NCBI RefSeq assembly: GCF_004011695.2
Contig: NC_082414.1
Location: 1,054,001-1,118,000 of the forward strand
DNA: 64,000 nucleotides
Direction of reading: 5' to 3'
Source: Ascochyta rabiei
Taxonomy: Eukaryota > Ascomycota > Dothideomycetes > Pleosporales > Didymellaceae
Part shown: piece after piece, positions 1 to 11,059 of the stretch
Numbering within the stretch: the stretch's first letter is position 1
Layout: each line of letters opens with the position of its first letter
Position numbers and translations under genes: made by a program
Notes under the pieces: model-generated
What the model was told of the DNA's origin: nothing
What the model saw: only the letters and a program-made list of their open reading frames with translations
The model's database searches: none

Positions 1-1656
1 AACTTCGTCGATTGCCTCGTCGGTTAGTCCCATCGATATCCTCGAAGCCTCGTTCTCCCACTGACTTGTTTCCCCGAAGATTCCGCAACCCAAATGGTAG
101 AGGTCATCTGGCAGCTCTCTGAGCCCAAGAGCCGTTGCGAGACTGTTGCTGGACGCGGTGTGCTTCCCCTGCGCACCTTCATCCAGGAGACTCTTCGCCG
201 ATCTCGTACCAGCTACTCCACTCTGCAGGTTGCACTGTACTATCTGATTCTCATCAAGTCGTATCTGCCCAAGCATGACTTCACCATGCAGCAGCAGTCA
301 GAAGAAGCTTCCGTGCGCGCTTTGCAGTGTGGACGTCGCATGTTCCTCGCGGCACTCATTCTCGCCTCGAAGTACTTGCAAGATCGCAATTACTCCGCTC
401 GCGCATGGAGCAAGATCTCTGGCCTGAAGGTCTGTGAGATCAACACCAACGAAATGGCTTTCCTGCAAGCTGTCAACTGGAAGCTTCACATCACTGATCC
501 CGTATGGGAGAAGTGGCAGGAAGTTGTTCTGCGTCACACGCCCACCAACCCTCCCTCATCTCCCGGAGCTAATCTTCCCAACACCTGGAAGGATGTCATC
601 CCAATCTTGACGCCCGAGCTGGAAGTCATTACTGTGAAGCCAAAAACAGCTACAGCACCTGTGCGCCCTTCTTTCAGGTCGGCACTCAGCCATCGTGCGA
701 CTCGTTCGCCTACCTCAGCTGGCTACGGTTCGCAAGAGAGCACACCCACACCTGTTCTGTACCAAGCACCTCGCTTCCTGGAGCCAAAGCCTGATCTGCT
801 TCCTCCTACTCCCATGCGCTTGGGACCTCTGCCTACACCTTCATTGACACCGCAGTCCATTGCCAGTTCCACTCCTGCAGCGAGTGCCATGGCGATGGGT
901 TCGCGTCGTCCTTCGATGTGCACGGCAATGCAGCAAGCACAGTGCTCGTCTCTGGCGCGCACTTGTGTCGACCAGTTCAACCCAAGCATCAGGAACGGGC
1001 TCGAAGCCTACCACTTCTCGAGTCGCAGGCCTTCACTGGTGCCATCCGTCTCTTCCATCTCATCGTCTCCTGAGTCGATGATGACAGACAACTCACGCTC
1101 CTCGCGCGCTTCGTCAATCTCCTCAGTTTCGTCTGTTGGCTGGGCGCCACCAAGTCAGGCCAGTTTGGCTCGACTGGCGACTTGCCGCAATGCGAAGCTG
1201 CCGTACCCGGTGCTTTCGAAGTGCAACGAGTACGCCCCTAGCGAGCCTACGTCGTCTCCCGAGTCTGTGGACCGTTACCAGATCGATGATGCGGAAGCAA
1301 CCCCCATGCGCGTCGATAGTCCTCTGTCTGTCAAGTCTATCAGCCCTTCGCGCAAGCGTGGAAGGTCATCTGTTGATCTTCAGCACAGTGTTCGTCACCT
1401 GCTGAATAACTCGCGTCCGAGCTTCACTCTTCACAGTCAGCCAACCGTTCTGCCCGACCGATCTATTGCCCAGCCATCGTTCTCGACACTCGAGAGTGAG
1501 TTGAAGGGGCTGCAGCCGCCCAAGAACTTTGCCCCCGAATGCTCGCGTCTGCCAGTGCAGAAAGACTTTGGGAAGAAGCGGACGTGCTGCTCCACCGAGG
1601 CAGCGCATGCGTATCACAGGCAAGGGCCTGGCATGTGGGACAAAGTCCTATTGTAG
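1..1656 (+). CDS. Pho85-type cyclin (Pcl family), 5' end cut off by window edge
   Basis: Exons 1-22 and 80-1656; intron 23-79 (GTTAGT...AAG). The first visible codons read NFVDCLVD and join SATQMVEVIW across the intron, which is the usual start of the fungal Pcl1/PclA cyclin box. 532 residues are visible. The cyclin box covers about the first 150 (TFIQETLRRSRTSY, CGRRMFLAALILASKYLQD, WSKISG). Such cyclins bind a Pho85-type kinase and drive G1/S entry or sporulation programmes. The remaining 380 residues are Ser/Pro-rich with many SP/TP sites and look disordered, typical of unstable cyclins regulated by phosphorylation. The true start codon lies outside the window; the ATG at 94 is internal. 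The family assignment is firm; which paralogue it is cannot be decided here. Confidence 0.9.
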
Positions 1657-2636
1657 AGTCGACAAGATGGACTCTCGGCTAGTGAACCGCCCCAAAGATG
1701 GGCTACGAAGAAAGAGAAGGCGCATGAATGCCTTTGCATGTCCCTTTTTGCTAGCTCTTCGATGTGCACATGTACATGTCTCTACCTCTCCAGCTGTGTA
1801 TGAGATATCCAAGCTGCAGAAGTGTATGTACATGGATTTTTTTGCTCCAGCGATTGGTTTGTTTGCTGGCGTTTATCGTTTTGGCGTTTTAGTTGAAACG
1901 GCTCGACAGAGCTTTTGGTGGGTGGCTTTTTGTGCTTGGGGAGTAGGCCATGACAGCCTGGGCTCGGAGTAGTAAAGGCTTCTAGCATGGCATGGTATGG
2001 TGTGGTAGGTATGGTATGGTATGGTATAAAACGGTACGACGTATGCGCGCCTGGACTGGCGACCCTGTACGTTAGCCTCGCATGAAGGTGGAGAGACGAG
2101 GAGGGTATGTATTGCAGACACGGAGTACTAGTAATAGTGGTCGTCGTCGTCGTCGTCGAAGTGGCGGTTGACGAGGAAATTTATACCCCTTTTGCCTTTA
2201 CATTGGACCCTGTTTCTTTCGTTCTTGCACTTGTTCTTCCGTATTTTTACATTCACCCAGTAGATTGTGTGGTGTGTATGCACGTTATTTATTTTTATTA
2301 TTATTTTCTCAGGCCCCCACGTCTAGCCTATAGCACCATGCTACATGGACAGATGCGCTCGTGTCTAGTCTTTGTGCTGTTTTCATAGTGCTCATCGTGG
2401 AGCAGGTTCACGTCGCTAGAGCATGGTGGTGTGCGACGTCTGTTTGTTTTCCATGATCCGAGTCCCTTTGCTGTGCGCCGCGCTTGCGTATGCATGCAAC
2501 CATGAAAAAACAACCATCAGATATGCCACCAAGCATGGCTTGGAGACATGGCTGTCTCGCTCGCAACCCAGGTCTTATTTTCTCCTCCGCCCAGCGCTTT
2601 GCCATGCGTTTCGTCCACCTTTTGTACGTCGTGCCT
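1657..2636. other. intergenic, 3' ends of cyclin and YIF1
   Basis: Convergent gap. It holds a degenerate TATGG-rich pentanucleotide tract (about 1985-2028), a GTC trinucleotide run (2140-2158) and T-rich stretches suited to poly(A) sites near 2280-2310. The short open frames here have no recognisable protein features. Confidence 0.6.
1985..2028. repeat. TATGG-like pentanucleotide repeat
   Basis: Seven or so imperfect copies of ATGGT downstream of the cyclin stop, probably in its 3' UTR or just beyond. A simple microsatellite. Confidence 0.7.
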
Positions 2637-3850
2637 TCACACCTTGCTCAGCCACAGCATGAAGCCCAGCTGGACTAGGTAGCTGTAGACAAACAAGAAC
2701 TGGGTGCGTCTGTTCCTCTGGGCCTTTGCGACGGTGTAGCCACCGGCGGCGTTTCCGCCAATGTTTGCCTGGGCGCTCTGGTCCGGCAGCAGGACGTAGC
2801 GCAGGCTGCGGAGCAGGAAGAAGGCGTTTGCGCTGAAGAAGTAGGCGAAGATGGCCCACGAGAGCCAGTAGCCGCCGATGCCGACCGAGGCGAGCAGGTG
2901 GCTGAGCAGCAGCGAGACGATGACGTGGATGAACTTGTAGCCCGAGTAGGCCACGAGGTCGAGGAGCTGCGAGGACGAGGTGATGGCGAGGAGGTAGGTG
3001 CCTGTTTTCAGGACAACGACTTCAGCGCCCATGACGGCGATGGCGACCGAGGCTGTGTATCCAAGCAACTCCGGGTGGAAAGCGCCGCGCAGACCTGCGA
3101 GCAATGTGGAGAGCAGGATGTACGTGACCAGGGCCATGGTGGGGATATACATGTCTGGCGAGTTGGGGTCTTCGCGGGGCGGCAGGTAGAGTGTTGCGCC
3201 TGCAGCAGAGGGGTCGGCGGAGTGTCGCTGCTGGCGCGACCACGGCTTGTGCCACCAGGGAAAGAGGATGATGCGCAGCTTGGAGAGGACGTAGGAGTTG
3301 GAGACGTTGAAGTAGTGCTTGAGGGCGCCGACGGATACGTATTTGCCAATCTGTTGTAGCGTCAGCAGAGAAGGTCCTGCACCCGGCCCTCGGAAAGGGT
3401 GAATGGCAGCATGTAGGACGCACGTTCTGGTCAATGTAGTGCTGCCCTGCGTTGAAGGCCGTCTGGCCCATCTGCAGGCCTAGCTGGGCGCTGGGGTCGT
3501 TGATGAAGCCGCCAAAGGCAGGGTGCTGGCCAAAGCCGCCTTGTTGTGGTTGCTGGTGCTGGGGCATGCCGCCGCCCTGCTGGCCGTAGCCATAGCCGCT
3601 CTGTGGTTGCGAGGGTGGCTGTGGTGGAGGGGGGGAGCGCAGCTGGGGCACGGTGGAGACGTGCTGTGGGATGGGGTGGTGGACTGGGGTCGTCAGCGGT
3701 CAGCGGCGAGGCGCGAGGAGCGAGGAGCGAGGAGCGAGGACATGCCCTCTTGCGTGCAGCACCAAAGCAAGCGCACAGAAGAGGGGCCGTGGTGAACGTA
3801 CGCGGTGGTGAGTGCGCAGGCGGCTGCTGGGGGTAGCCTGGGCGCTGCAT
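2637..3850 (-). CDS. YIF1: Yif1/Hrf1-family ER-Golgi membrane protein
   Basis: Three exons on the minus strand: 3850-3802, 3683-3424 and 3350-2637, with introns of 118 and 73 nt, giving 340 residues. Yif1 pairs with Yip1-family proteins and Ypt/Rab GTPases in COPII vesicle traffic. The N-terminal ~85 residues are Pro/Gln/Gly-rich (GYGYGQQGGG), followed by AFGGFINDPSAQLG and AGQHYIDQN, then KYVSVGALKHYFNVSNSYV and FPWWHKPWSR, all hallmarks of the family. About five hydrophobic segments fill the C-terminal half, ending LGFMLWLSKV. The start ATG at 3850 gives MQRPGYPQQPP; the second exon joins in frame only with the acceptor at 3684. Intron 1 contains a short GAGGAGC-type repeat. It is divergent from SRP101, 347 bp away. 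Confidence 0.9.
3712..3740. repeat. 7-bp tandem repeat in YIF1 intron 1
   Basis: About four copies of GCGAGGA inside the 118-nt first intron of the YIF1 gene. It explains part of why this intron is longer than its neighbours. Confidence 0.75.
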
Positions 3851-4197
3851 GCTGGCGATGTACGGCTGCTGGCAGCGAGTGTGGGTATGCAATCAATGCT
3901 AGGGGGAGGGGAGTGTGTGTGTATGTGTGTGTGTGTGTGTCGCAGGGAATGCAATCGGCCAGGTGGTCGCGTTGTCGCGTTGTCAGCTGGGCGGTGTCCT
4001 TTCTTCAATCTTCTGCCTGATGCAGCTCTCCTCCGACTCCGACCATCTGGCTACATCCGCGCCAACGTCGTCAGTCGCCATCCGTCATTGGCGGCCCGCC
4101 GGCGAGGGGACCGACACCACTCTGCCTCACCCCACTGCACGCCCCAGCACCCCGCCCAGCACCCGCTCAGCACCCGCTCAGCAGCCCAGCACCCGCC
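3851..4197. promoter_or_regulatory. divergent promoter region between YIF1 and SRP101
   Basis: 347 bp separate the two start codons, so both promoters must lie here. It carries a GT dinucleotide run (3912-3940) and a C-rich leader with repeated CAGCACCCG units just before the SRP101 ATG. No clear TATA box is seen. Confidence 0.6.
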
Positions 4198-6167
4198 ATG
4201 CTGGACTCGTTCGAGATCGTCACCACGTCCGGCGTCGTCCTGTGGTCGCGCACATACGTCCCCGTCGGCGCAAACATAATCAACAGCTTGATCCGCGAAG
4301 TCTTCATCGAGGAGCGCACCCTGCCCCAGCCCGACGACGGCAGCTCCAAGCCCACGTACAAAAAGGAGGGCTACACGGTCAAGTGGACACAGGCAAAAGA
4401 CCTGGGCCTCATCTTCGTCGCCGTCTACCAGAGCCTCGTCCACCTGACATGGATCGACAAGCTGCTCGACAATGTGCGCGCTCTCTTCGTCGGCCTCTAC
4501 GGCGAGCAGCTGAAGACGGAGCTCAGCAGCGTCGTCAACTGCGACAAGTTCGGCGCCTACTTTGACAGGCAGATGCAGGAGCTCGAGGGCCAGAGCGACT
4601 CCAGCGCACCCGGCATCAAGGTCACCACCCCAAGCTCCAGCATCGACGGCGACAGCGCAGAGGAGACCGCCCCAGCACCCGCCCTGCACAAAACACCACA
4701 GCGGCCCCTCTTCGACACCAGCGCCGACTCGACACCCGTGCAGACCCCAGACACCTCGCGACCGAGCACGCCAGCGACTCACATCCTAGCCGGCAAGGCG
4801 AGACCAGCCGGCGCAAAGCTGTCGCGGAGAGACAGGAAGAAGGCCTCTGGCAGCCCTGCGCCCGCTTCCTCGGGCGACGAGGCCTCTACAAAGCGCAAGG
4901 GAAAGAGCACAAAGAAGAACAGGACCTGGGGCGAGCTAGGCGCAGAAGAGGACGACGGCGACATCGTGCTCGACTACTCGCAGTCGGACCTCCGCCACGG
5001 GGCGCCCGAGACAGAGCAGCTCGAGGAGATTCACCAAGACACATGGGGACGCAAGACGACCAAGGGCGAGTTCGTGCTCAAGGACCTCGACGAGGAGATG
5101 GACGCCATCATCCAGGAGCAGAATGCGAAAAGGGACAAAGCAGCCACGCCTGCAGCCGGCGGTATCGTGGGCTCCAGTCTCGGCGCGATAGGAGGCTACT
5201 TCAGGAACGTGGTGGGCGGAAAGACACTCACAAAGGAAGACCTCGCCAAGTCGCTCAAGGGCATGGAAGAGCACCTCCTCCGCAAAAACGTCGCACGAGA
5301 AGCCGCTGTCCGCCTGTGTGAATCCGTCGAGCGCGATCTCGTCGGCATGAAAACCCCCAGCTTCACCAGTACGTCCACGCACCCTAACCTTTCGACCGCA
5401 CCACTAACCCAACAACAGCCATCGAATCCACGCTCCGAACCTCGATGGAGAAAGCCCTGACCCGCATCCTCACACCCACCTCCTCGCTCGACCTCCTCCG
5501 CGAAATATCCGCCACAAACTCCAGCCGCACGCGCCCCTACGTCCTCTCCATAGTCGGCGTCAACGGCGTGGGCAAGAGCACCAACCTCTCCAAAATCGCC
5601 TTCTTCCTACTGCAAAACCACCACCGCGTGCTCATTGCCGCCGCCGACACGTTCCGCTCCGGCGCCGTCGAGCAACTGCGCGTGCACGTGCGAAACCTGC
5701 AGGAGCTCAGCAAGCGCGAAGGCGGGTCCGTCGACCTGTTCGAAAAGGGCTACGGCAAAGACGCGGCCAACATTGCCGCCGACGCCGTCGTCTACGCCGA
5801 GAAGCACGACTTCAACGTGGTCCTCATCGACACAGCGGGCCGCCGCCACAACGACGCGCGCCTCATGTCGTCGCTCGAGAAATTCGGCAACCTCGCCAAC
5901 CCAGACAAGATCCTCATGGTCGGCGAAGCCCTCGTCGGCACCGACTCGGTCGCCCAGGCCCGCAACTTCAACGCCTCGTTTGGCGCCGGCAGGAAGCTCG
6001 ACGGCTTCATCATCTCCAAGACAGACACCGTCGGCGACATGGTCGGCACCCTCGTCTCCATGGTCCATGCCACGGGCATTCCCGTTGTGTTCTTGGGTAC
6101 GGGCCAGCACTACAGCGACCTGAGGAATTTGAACGTCGGCGTTATTACCAGGCTGCTCATGTCGTAG
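4198..6167 (+). CDS. SRP101: signal recognition particle receptor alpha subunit
   Basis: Exons 4198-5368 and 5419-6167 (intron 5369-5418, 50 nt), 639 residues. SR-alpha is the ER-docking GTPase that accepts the ribosome-SRP complex. Residues 1-120 form the SRX longin-like domain that binds SR-beta (start MLDSFEIVTTSGVVLWSRTY). A charged Lys/Glu linker follows. The N domain begins near residue 340, and the SRP-type G domain carries the P-loop GVNGVGKST (about 437-445), ADTFRSGA, DTAGR (about 528-532), SKTD (about 590-593) and a C-terminal GTGQ. The intron splits the N domain exactly in frame (SFT|TIEST). It is convergent with RAD7. Confidence 0.96.
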
Positions 6168-6447
6168 CCTCGAATGCCTACATGGCCTCAGAGGGAACGA
6201 TGACGAAGATGATGTCAAGCGGTTGGTTGGTTGTAATGTTGTATTCGAAAAAATGTATCATGGCACATTGGATATATGGGATACCCGCCTGTACAGTCTG
6301 AAACAAGCTTGGAGCATGGAAAGGAAAGCGTTCGAGTCGTTAAATCTACGTTTAATCCATCAATCTGCAAAATCCTTTCATGTCCTCTTGGACACCGATC
6401 ATTCGTATCATGAAAACCCCAGACTCCAAAAGCACACAAACACTCAT

Positions 6448-8504
6448 CTAAGCCACCATCGGCAGAAGCCTCCCCGCTGCCTTCATCTGGTCCAGCTCCC
6501 TCTGCAACGCCTCCTGGAACTCCATGACCGTATCGCCAAACTGCTCAATCTGGTCCTGCGCTTTTGGAGCACCAATCAACACAATACCCCGCGGCACAAC
6601 CACATCCGCAACCTGGAAACAGCCAAACGTCACCACCTTCTGCAGCTGCGGGCAGCACCGGAAGATACCAGCAATGACCTGCGTATCGACAACAGGACAG
6701 AACGACACGTTGATCTCACGCAGGTACGGGTACTGCTTTGTGCCGTCAAAGATGTCGGCGAAAGTGGCGTGCGAGATGTGCCGGCACGACGAAATGTCCA
6801 AGTATTCGAGACGAGACCCAGAATGTGCCATAAGTGCCTGGAAGCCTCCGGACGCGAGGCCAATGGGGTAGTCTTCAGGACCTTCCGGGTTCGTGTTGTC
6901 AAGATCTCGCAGGCTGTTCAAATCAATGTAGCGCAGAGGAGGATTCGACCAGTTCGTGAAGAGGCGGACATAGCCATCGTCAGTGCACTCGTTGTTCTCA
7001 CTGAACCGGAACTTGCTGATGTGTCGGCATGTCTTATGAATGGTCGCGAGGACGTCATCCGTGGGCTCGCTGTCGCCGTCAAGGAAGTGTTCCAAACACA
7101 ACGTGCGCAAGTGAGCTCCGACGGAGGTGATTAGATGGATCAACTTCTCGCGTGGGACCTGATCGTAAAACCTGAGTGTGAGGTGCTCAAGCTGCTCGAG
7201 TCGGGCGATTGCGTCGATGCTGTCAACCCCAAGCTTCTTGCACCGCTCAAGCTTAAGGCGTTCAATGTTTGGGCAGAATGTAGTGAGACCTTCGACGGCT
7301 TGGTCATCGAACGCGGCATCCAGCCACTCAAGCTTCAGAGACTTGAGATCTTGACCGCGTGCAATGAACAGCTCGATCCACTTGTCGTTTGCAACGAGAT
7401 TGGCGCCCAACAACTGTATATCAACCAGCGACTTTGCTTTTTCGATCAGATAGTCGACATTGCTGTCCTTGAATTGACAGCAGTTGCGGAGGGACAGCTT
7501 CTTGACAGTTGGGCAAACCGCAAAAATCTGATTGTAGTCCTCCGTCTCGAGTAAGGCTGCCTCGTGGATAGCCACAGTGTCCATGTCCGGCTGAAGGAAC
7601 AGCTTCATGGTTGTGGAATTCATCGCGCGCTTCTTCGAGAAGATCTCGCTGATCTTGTTCATAATGTTTTCCGGCATCTCACCCAGCTCATCAATGTCCT
7701 CGGAGTGTTTTGCAAGCTTCTCGATGCACAGCTGTTGCAACGACTTCGGTCCTCGCACAGTCATTCCGTCCAAGCGGTTGCTCTCAATCTTTCTGCGGCC
7801 CTTTCGAACAACAGGCTTCTTTGCCTTCTCCTGTGCTTTCACTTCCTTCTTCAGCTCCTTGCCGCACGGCGTACAAAGCAGACCACCCTCAGGACCAGCC
7901 TGGCTGTACGGTGTGACTGTAAATCGCTTGTCGCAAAGCTCGCATTTCTCTAGCTGTCCAGGAAGTTTCTTCGCCTTCTTGTACATGTCCATAAAGTCTT
8001 CGTCTGAGCAGTCGTCCGGGCCTTTCTTCTTCTTCTTTGACGTCTTCTTCTTGGCCTCTTTGCCCTTCTTTATCTTCGCAATGGCTTCGTCTTGATTTCG
8101 TTTGCGCTTGCGCGTTCGCTCGGCTGCCATGGCGGATGACTCGGCCTGCAGGTCTTCTTCGACATCCCCGCCAGCATTTGAAGGACCCTCGCCGTTGTCG
8201 GCGGCAGCTGCAGTGTCTTGCTCGGCTCGTTGTACTCGATCACGGTACGAATCGCGAATCTCTTGGGCAGAGATGTTATTGGCCTGAAGTATGAATCAGC
8301 ATCGTCTCGCTGAGTCTTTACTGCTTTAAGCACTGTAGAGTAAATTGTAGCTGAAAGCCTTAAATGTTACTGCGCAAATTGCTAACCACTTTGTAATGCA
8401 TATGGCAGAAAACATATACTCACAGCTAAGAAGTCTGTCAATGCAGAATGCGGCCCTCGAATACCGCTGCCTCTCGGTCGTCGTCCTGCCCTATCGCCAC
8501 TCAT
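6448..8504 (-). CDS. RAD7: Rad7-like leucine-rich repeat nucleotide excision repair protein
   Basis: Exons 8504-8424 and 8283-6448 (intron 8284-8423, 140 nt), 638 residues. The small first exon encodes RGPHSALTDFLA and the second begins ANNISAQEIRDSYR, together the conserved Rad7 N-terminus, which fixes the start at 8504 rather than the internal ATG at 8130. A Lys-rich stretch precedes a Cys4 cluster (CELC at 141-144, CTPC at 164-167). Leucine-rich repeats fill the rest (for example LKLERCKKLG, LEYLDISSCRHIS). In yeast Rad7 works with Rad16 and an Elc1-Cul3 ligase in global-genome repair of UV damage. It lies downstream of and in the same orientation as the Stc1-domain gene. Confidence 0.93.
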
Positions 8505-8983
8505 TAGCCTTGATCGCCACGCTATATCAGATGTGCAACTCACATGGTGTGCTTTGTTCCACTGTCCGCTACCACAATCACAAGGGAGAGTAACGAGTGT
8601 CTGACGTGGAGAAACGGTTATTGAGAGCTGGAAAAGCAGACAGTGGTCGACGAGTGAGGGCAGAGTGTCGACCGGAGAAGGCGCGTCCAGGCCACTAGCG
8701 CCTCACGCAATCACGTGGTGGCGAACCTCACCTTAATGGAGTTTAGAGTGCTCCTTTTTTCACTTCACGCAAAGAGTGATCACCAATCAATTGAACAGTA
8801 GCAAGTGAGATCTTGGTAAAAGTAAGCACAGATTTGCTCTTCCGAACATAGCCAGGACAATGAAGACGCCAGCCACCTAACGGCAGCATAGCACCTGGAG
8901 ATCGCTTCAAGTATCCATGCCTCGTAATTCCCATGTGCAAAATTTGTAAGACCATGTATCCGTAAGCACAGCATGTTCGCTAT
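8505..8983. other. gap between RAD7 start and Stc1-domain gene stop
   Basis: 479 bp that must contain the RAD7 promoter and the 3' end of the upstream same-strand gene. No TATA box, repeat or convincing open frame seen. Confidence 0.6.
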
Positions 8984-10174
8984 TCAGACCACTGTGTTTT
9001 CACCATCACTGTAATCGTCGTTGTCGTCATCATCAGAGGACGACTCCTCCTCGTCGGAGAATGGATCTTCTTGCGGCACGGGCTTCTACTAAGTATTAGC
9101 TCTGTCTGAAGACTATCATGTACTCAAGAAGGAATTCAACCTTGAGTAGAGCAACTAGAATGTACTTACGTGAGCCCTAACCCTCGCGAAGCCGTTCCTA
9201 ACCTCGATCGGTTCACTGCTCGATTGGGATCGCTCTGCAATGCTAGAGTTGAACGAACGCATAGATCCTGGGACAGAGCTGGTAGATGGGTTGCCGGAGC
9301 GTTTGCGGTTAAAGTCAGAGTTGGTGCTTAGGACAGCGGCAGATCCAGTATGCCAGGAACCTGCTCCCGTGCTCCACGTGCCTGAGTTGCTGTCTTTGGC
9401 GGGGTTGTACGAGAACTCGGAGTCAATGAGCGTTTCGGAGACTTCGCCATTGAGAGATACGGCATGCTGGAAGTGATCGGACAGGTCGATACCGCCGCCT
9501 TCGTGCTTACGACGTCCTCCGTTAGTAGACTCGGTGTCTTCCCAATCGCCCTACATAGTCAGCAAAGTAAGCAGAGGGGCATGGTATCGCACTGACAGAG
9601 CTTGAAGCGGTATCGCCGATGGAGCTGGCAGTAGTGAAGTAGTCCGGAAAGACGCCACTAGAACTGTCCGTGTTGATGAAGGCCAGTGTAGGATCTTCAT
9701 AACGCCTTTCGTTGACAGCCTCGCGTTTGACCTGGATATCCACGCAGGCGTAGCATGTCTGGATATGTGTCAGTGTTGTTCAGCACAGTTATTGTTATAA
9801 ACAGACAGCATCATCTGGCTTCTTGCGTTGCGCCTTTGCGAATGCCTCGAGACCCTTTGTCTCGTGGCACATGACACATTCGATCTCGACAACCCTTTGG
9901 CCGGAGCACTTGACGCATTTGGTAGAGATCTTACTCAGCGGTACAGATCTCGAAATCTGCCAACGGGCATCGGCGAGCTGTTTCTCGCTGAAAAGGGCAG
10001 TGTTAAAGTTCTTTGAACACATGCTGCACTTGAGTCTTGATGGGAGAGCAACACGGCGTAGGCTGCAGCATATCAGTGATTTGCGTTGTGGCAATGTAGT
10101 GGGAAAACAAACCGCTCCATCTCTTCGGGGTCGTACGCATGGTAATTCTTCCTGGTCTTGTTCCTGTTGGCCAT
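8984..10174 (-). CDS. Stc1-domain zinc-binding protein
   Basis: Five exons on the minus strand: 10174-10113, 10062-9807, 9758-9597, 9550-9170 and 9085-8984, introns 46-84 nt, 320 residues. It begins MANRNKTRKNYHAYDPEEMER. Four Cys pairs lie at about 33/36 (CSMC), 70/73 (CVKC), 83/86 (CVMC) and 108/111 (CYAC), the pattern of the Stc1 domain. The last pair is only produced by splicing exon 2 to exon 3. The tail is Ser-rich and ends in an acidic run (SDEEESSSDDDD). In fission yeast Stc1 bridges the RNAi effector complex and the CLRC histone methyltransferase, but many fungal proteins with this domain have no known role. The domain is well supported; a heterochromatin function here is inference. 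Confidence 0.85.
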
Positions 10175-11059
10175 GTTGGCGGTGTTGGGCTCAGTGATGA
10201 ACAGTGGCAGTGTGGTGTATGAGCGTAGAAGTGAAGAGGTGTGTGGAGGGGACGTGGAATGTTTTCATCCTGCTAGCGAGAAGGATGAAGTGAGAGAGAT
10301 GGTGAGCCGAGAGCACAGGATCGTGGTGAGAGTGGGGAGAGCCTGCAGCTGGCGTTTGCCCTTGGCGCGGGTGAAGGCAGGAGCAACCGGCGCACTGAAC
10401 AGCTGAACAATTGAGATAAAGGTTGCAAACCAAAATCTACCGGCGGCTGACAGGGTCTTTTTATCTTCATCGTCCCTCAATAGGCGCGTATTCACGGTGG
10501 AAATCATGGATGTCAAGTGCACAGTGGCATAAGAAGGCATTCAAACCTCTTTTTACACCGGTAGAAACAGTCGACCTCTCATCCTTTGTACTCAAACCAC
10601 AAGGCCTTCCAAATCGAATGTGCACTACACATCTAGCTTGTGCATGTACTAGAGCAGGATCTTACTCAGTGATCATGGTGGTAGTTCAACCGGTCGGGTA
10701 CTTAGGTTTTACAAACCAGCCGTCATTGAGTTTCTCCTCAGCACAAACCTCCATGACTGTGCGTTGTCTGCTCGACACAATGCAGGATCAAGATGGAAAG
10801 ACCAAGATGGAAAGATCAAGATAGAAAGATCAAGATACCCGCTGGTGGGCGTAGGGTCGATGGGAGGGCTGCGGCCGGCCGACCCTGGACGATAGCGCCA
10901 TATCGATAAGGAATTCAGCTTAGCGGGCCACCCAAAAATGTGAAAGTGGATCCTCGATTTTGTCCCGCACTTGGAGACGAAGCGCAACATTTCTGACGCA
11001 TCGCAGCAAACGTGGCGTCGTCGATTCCCTTCAGATTCAAGGCGGGCGGCAGTGGCAAC
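10175..11059. promoter_or_regulatory. divergent region between Stc1-domain gene and TSR1
   Basis: 885 bp between two divergent start codons. It includes a 14-bp tandem repeat at 10789-10838. A minus-strand frame of about 90 codons (10540-10265) has no homologue I recognise and lacks support. Confidence 0.6.
10789..10838. repeat. 14-bp tandem repeat (AAGATGGAAAGATC-like)
   Basis: About three and a half imperfect copies, purine-rich on the plus strand, roughly 220 bp upstream of the TSR1 ATG. Confidence 0.75.

Noticed and set aside
4051..4782. 243-codon minus-strand frame opposite SRP101
   Set aside because: Antisense shadow of the SRP101 coding region with no conserved features.
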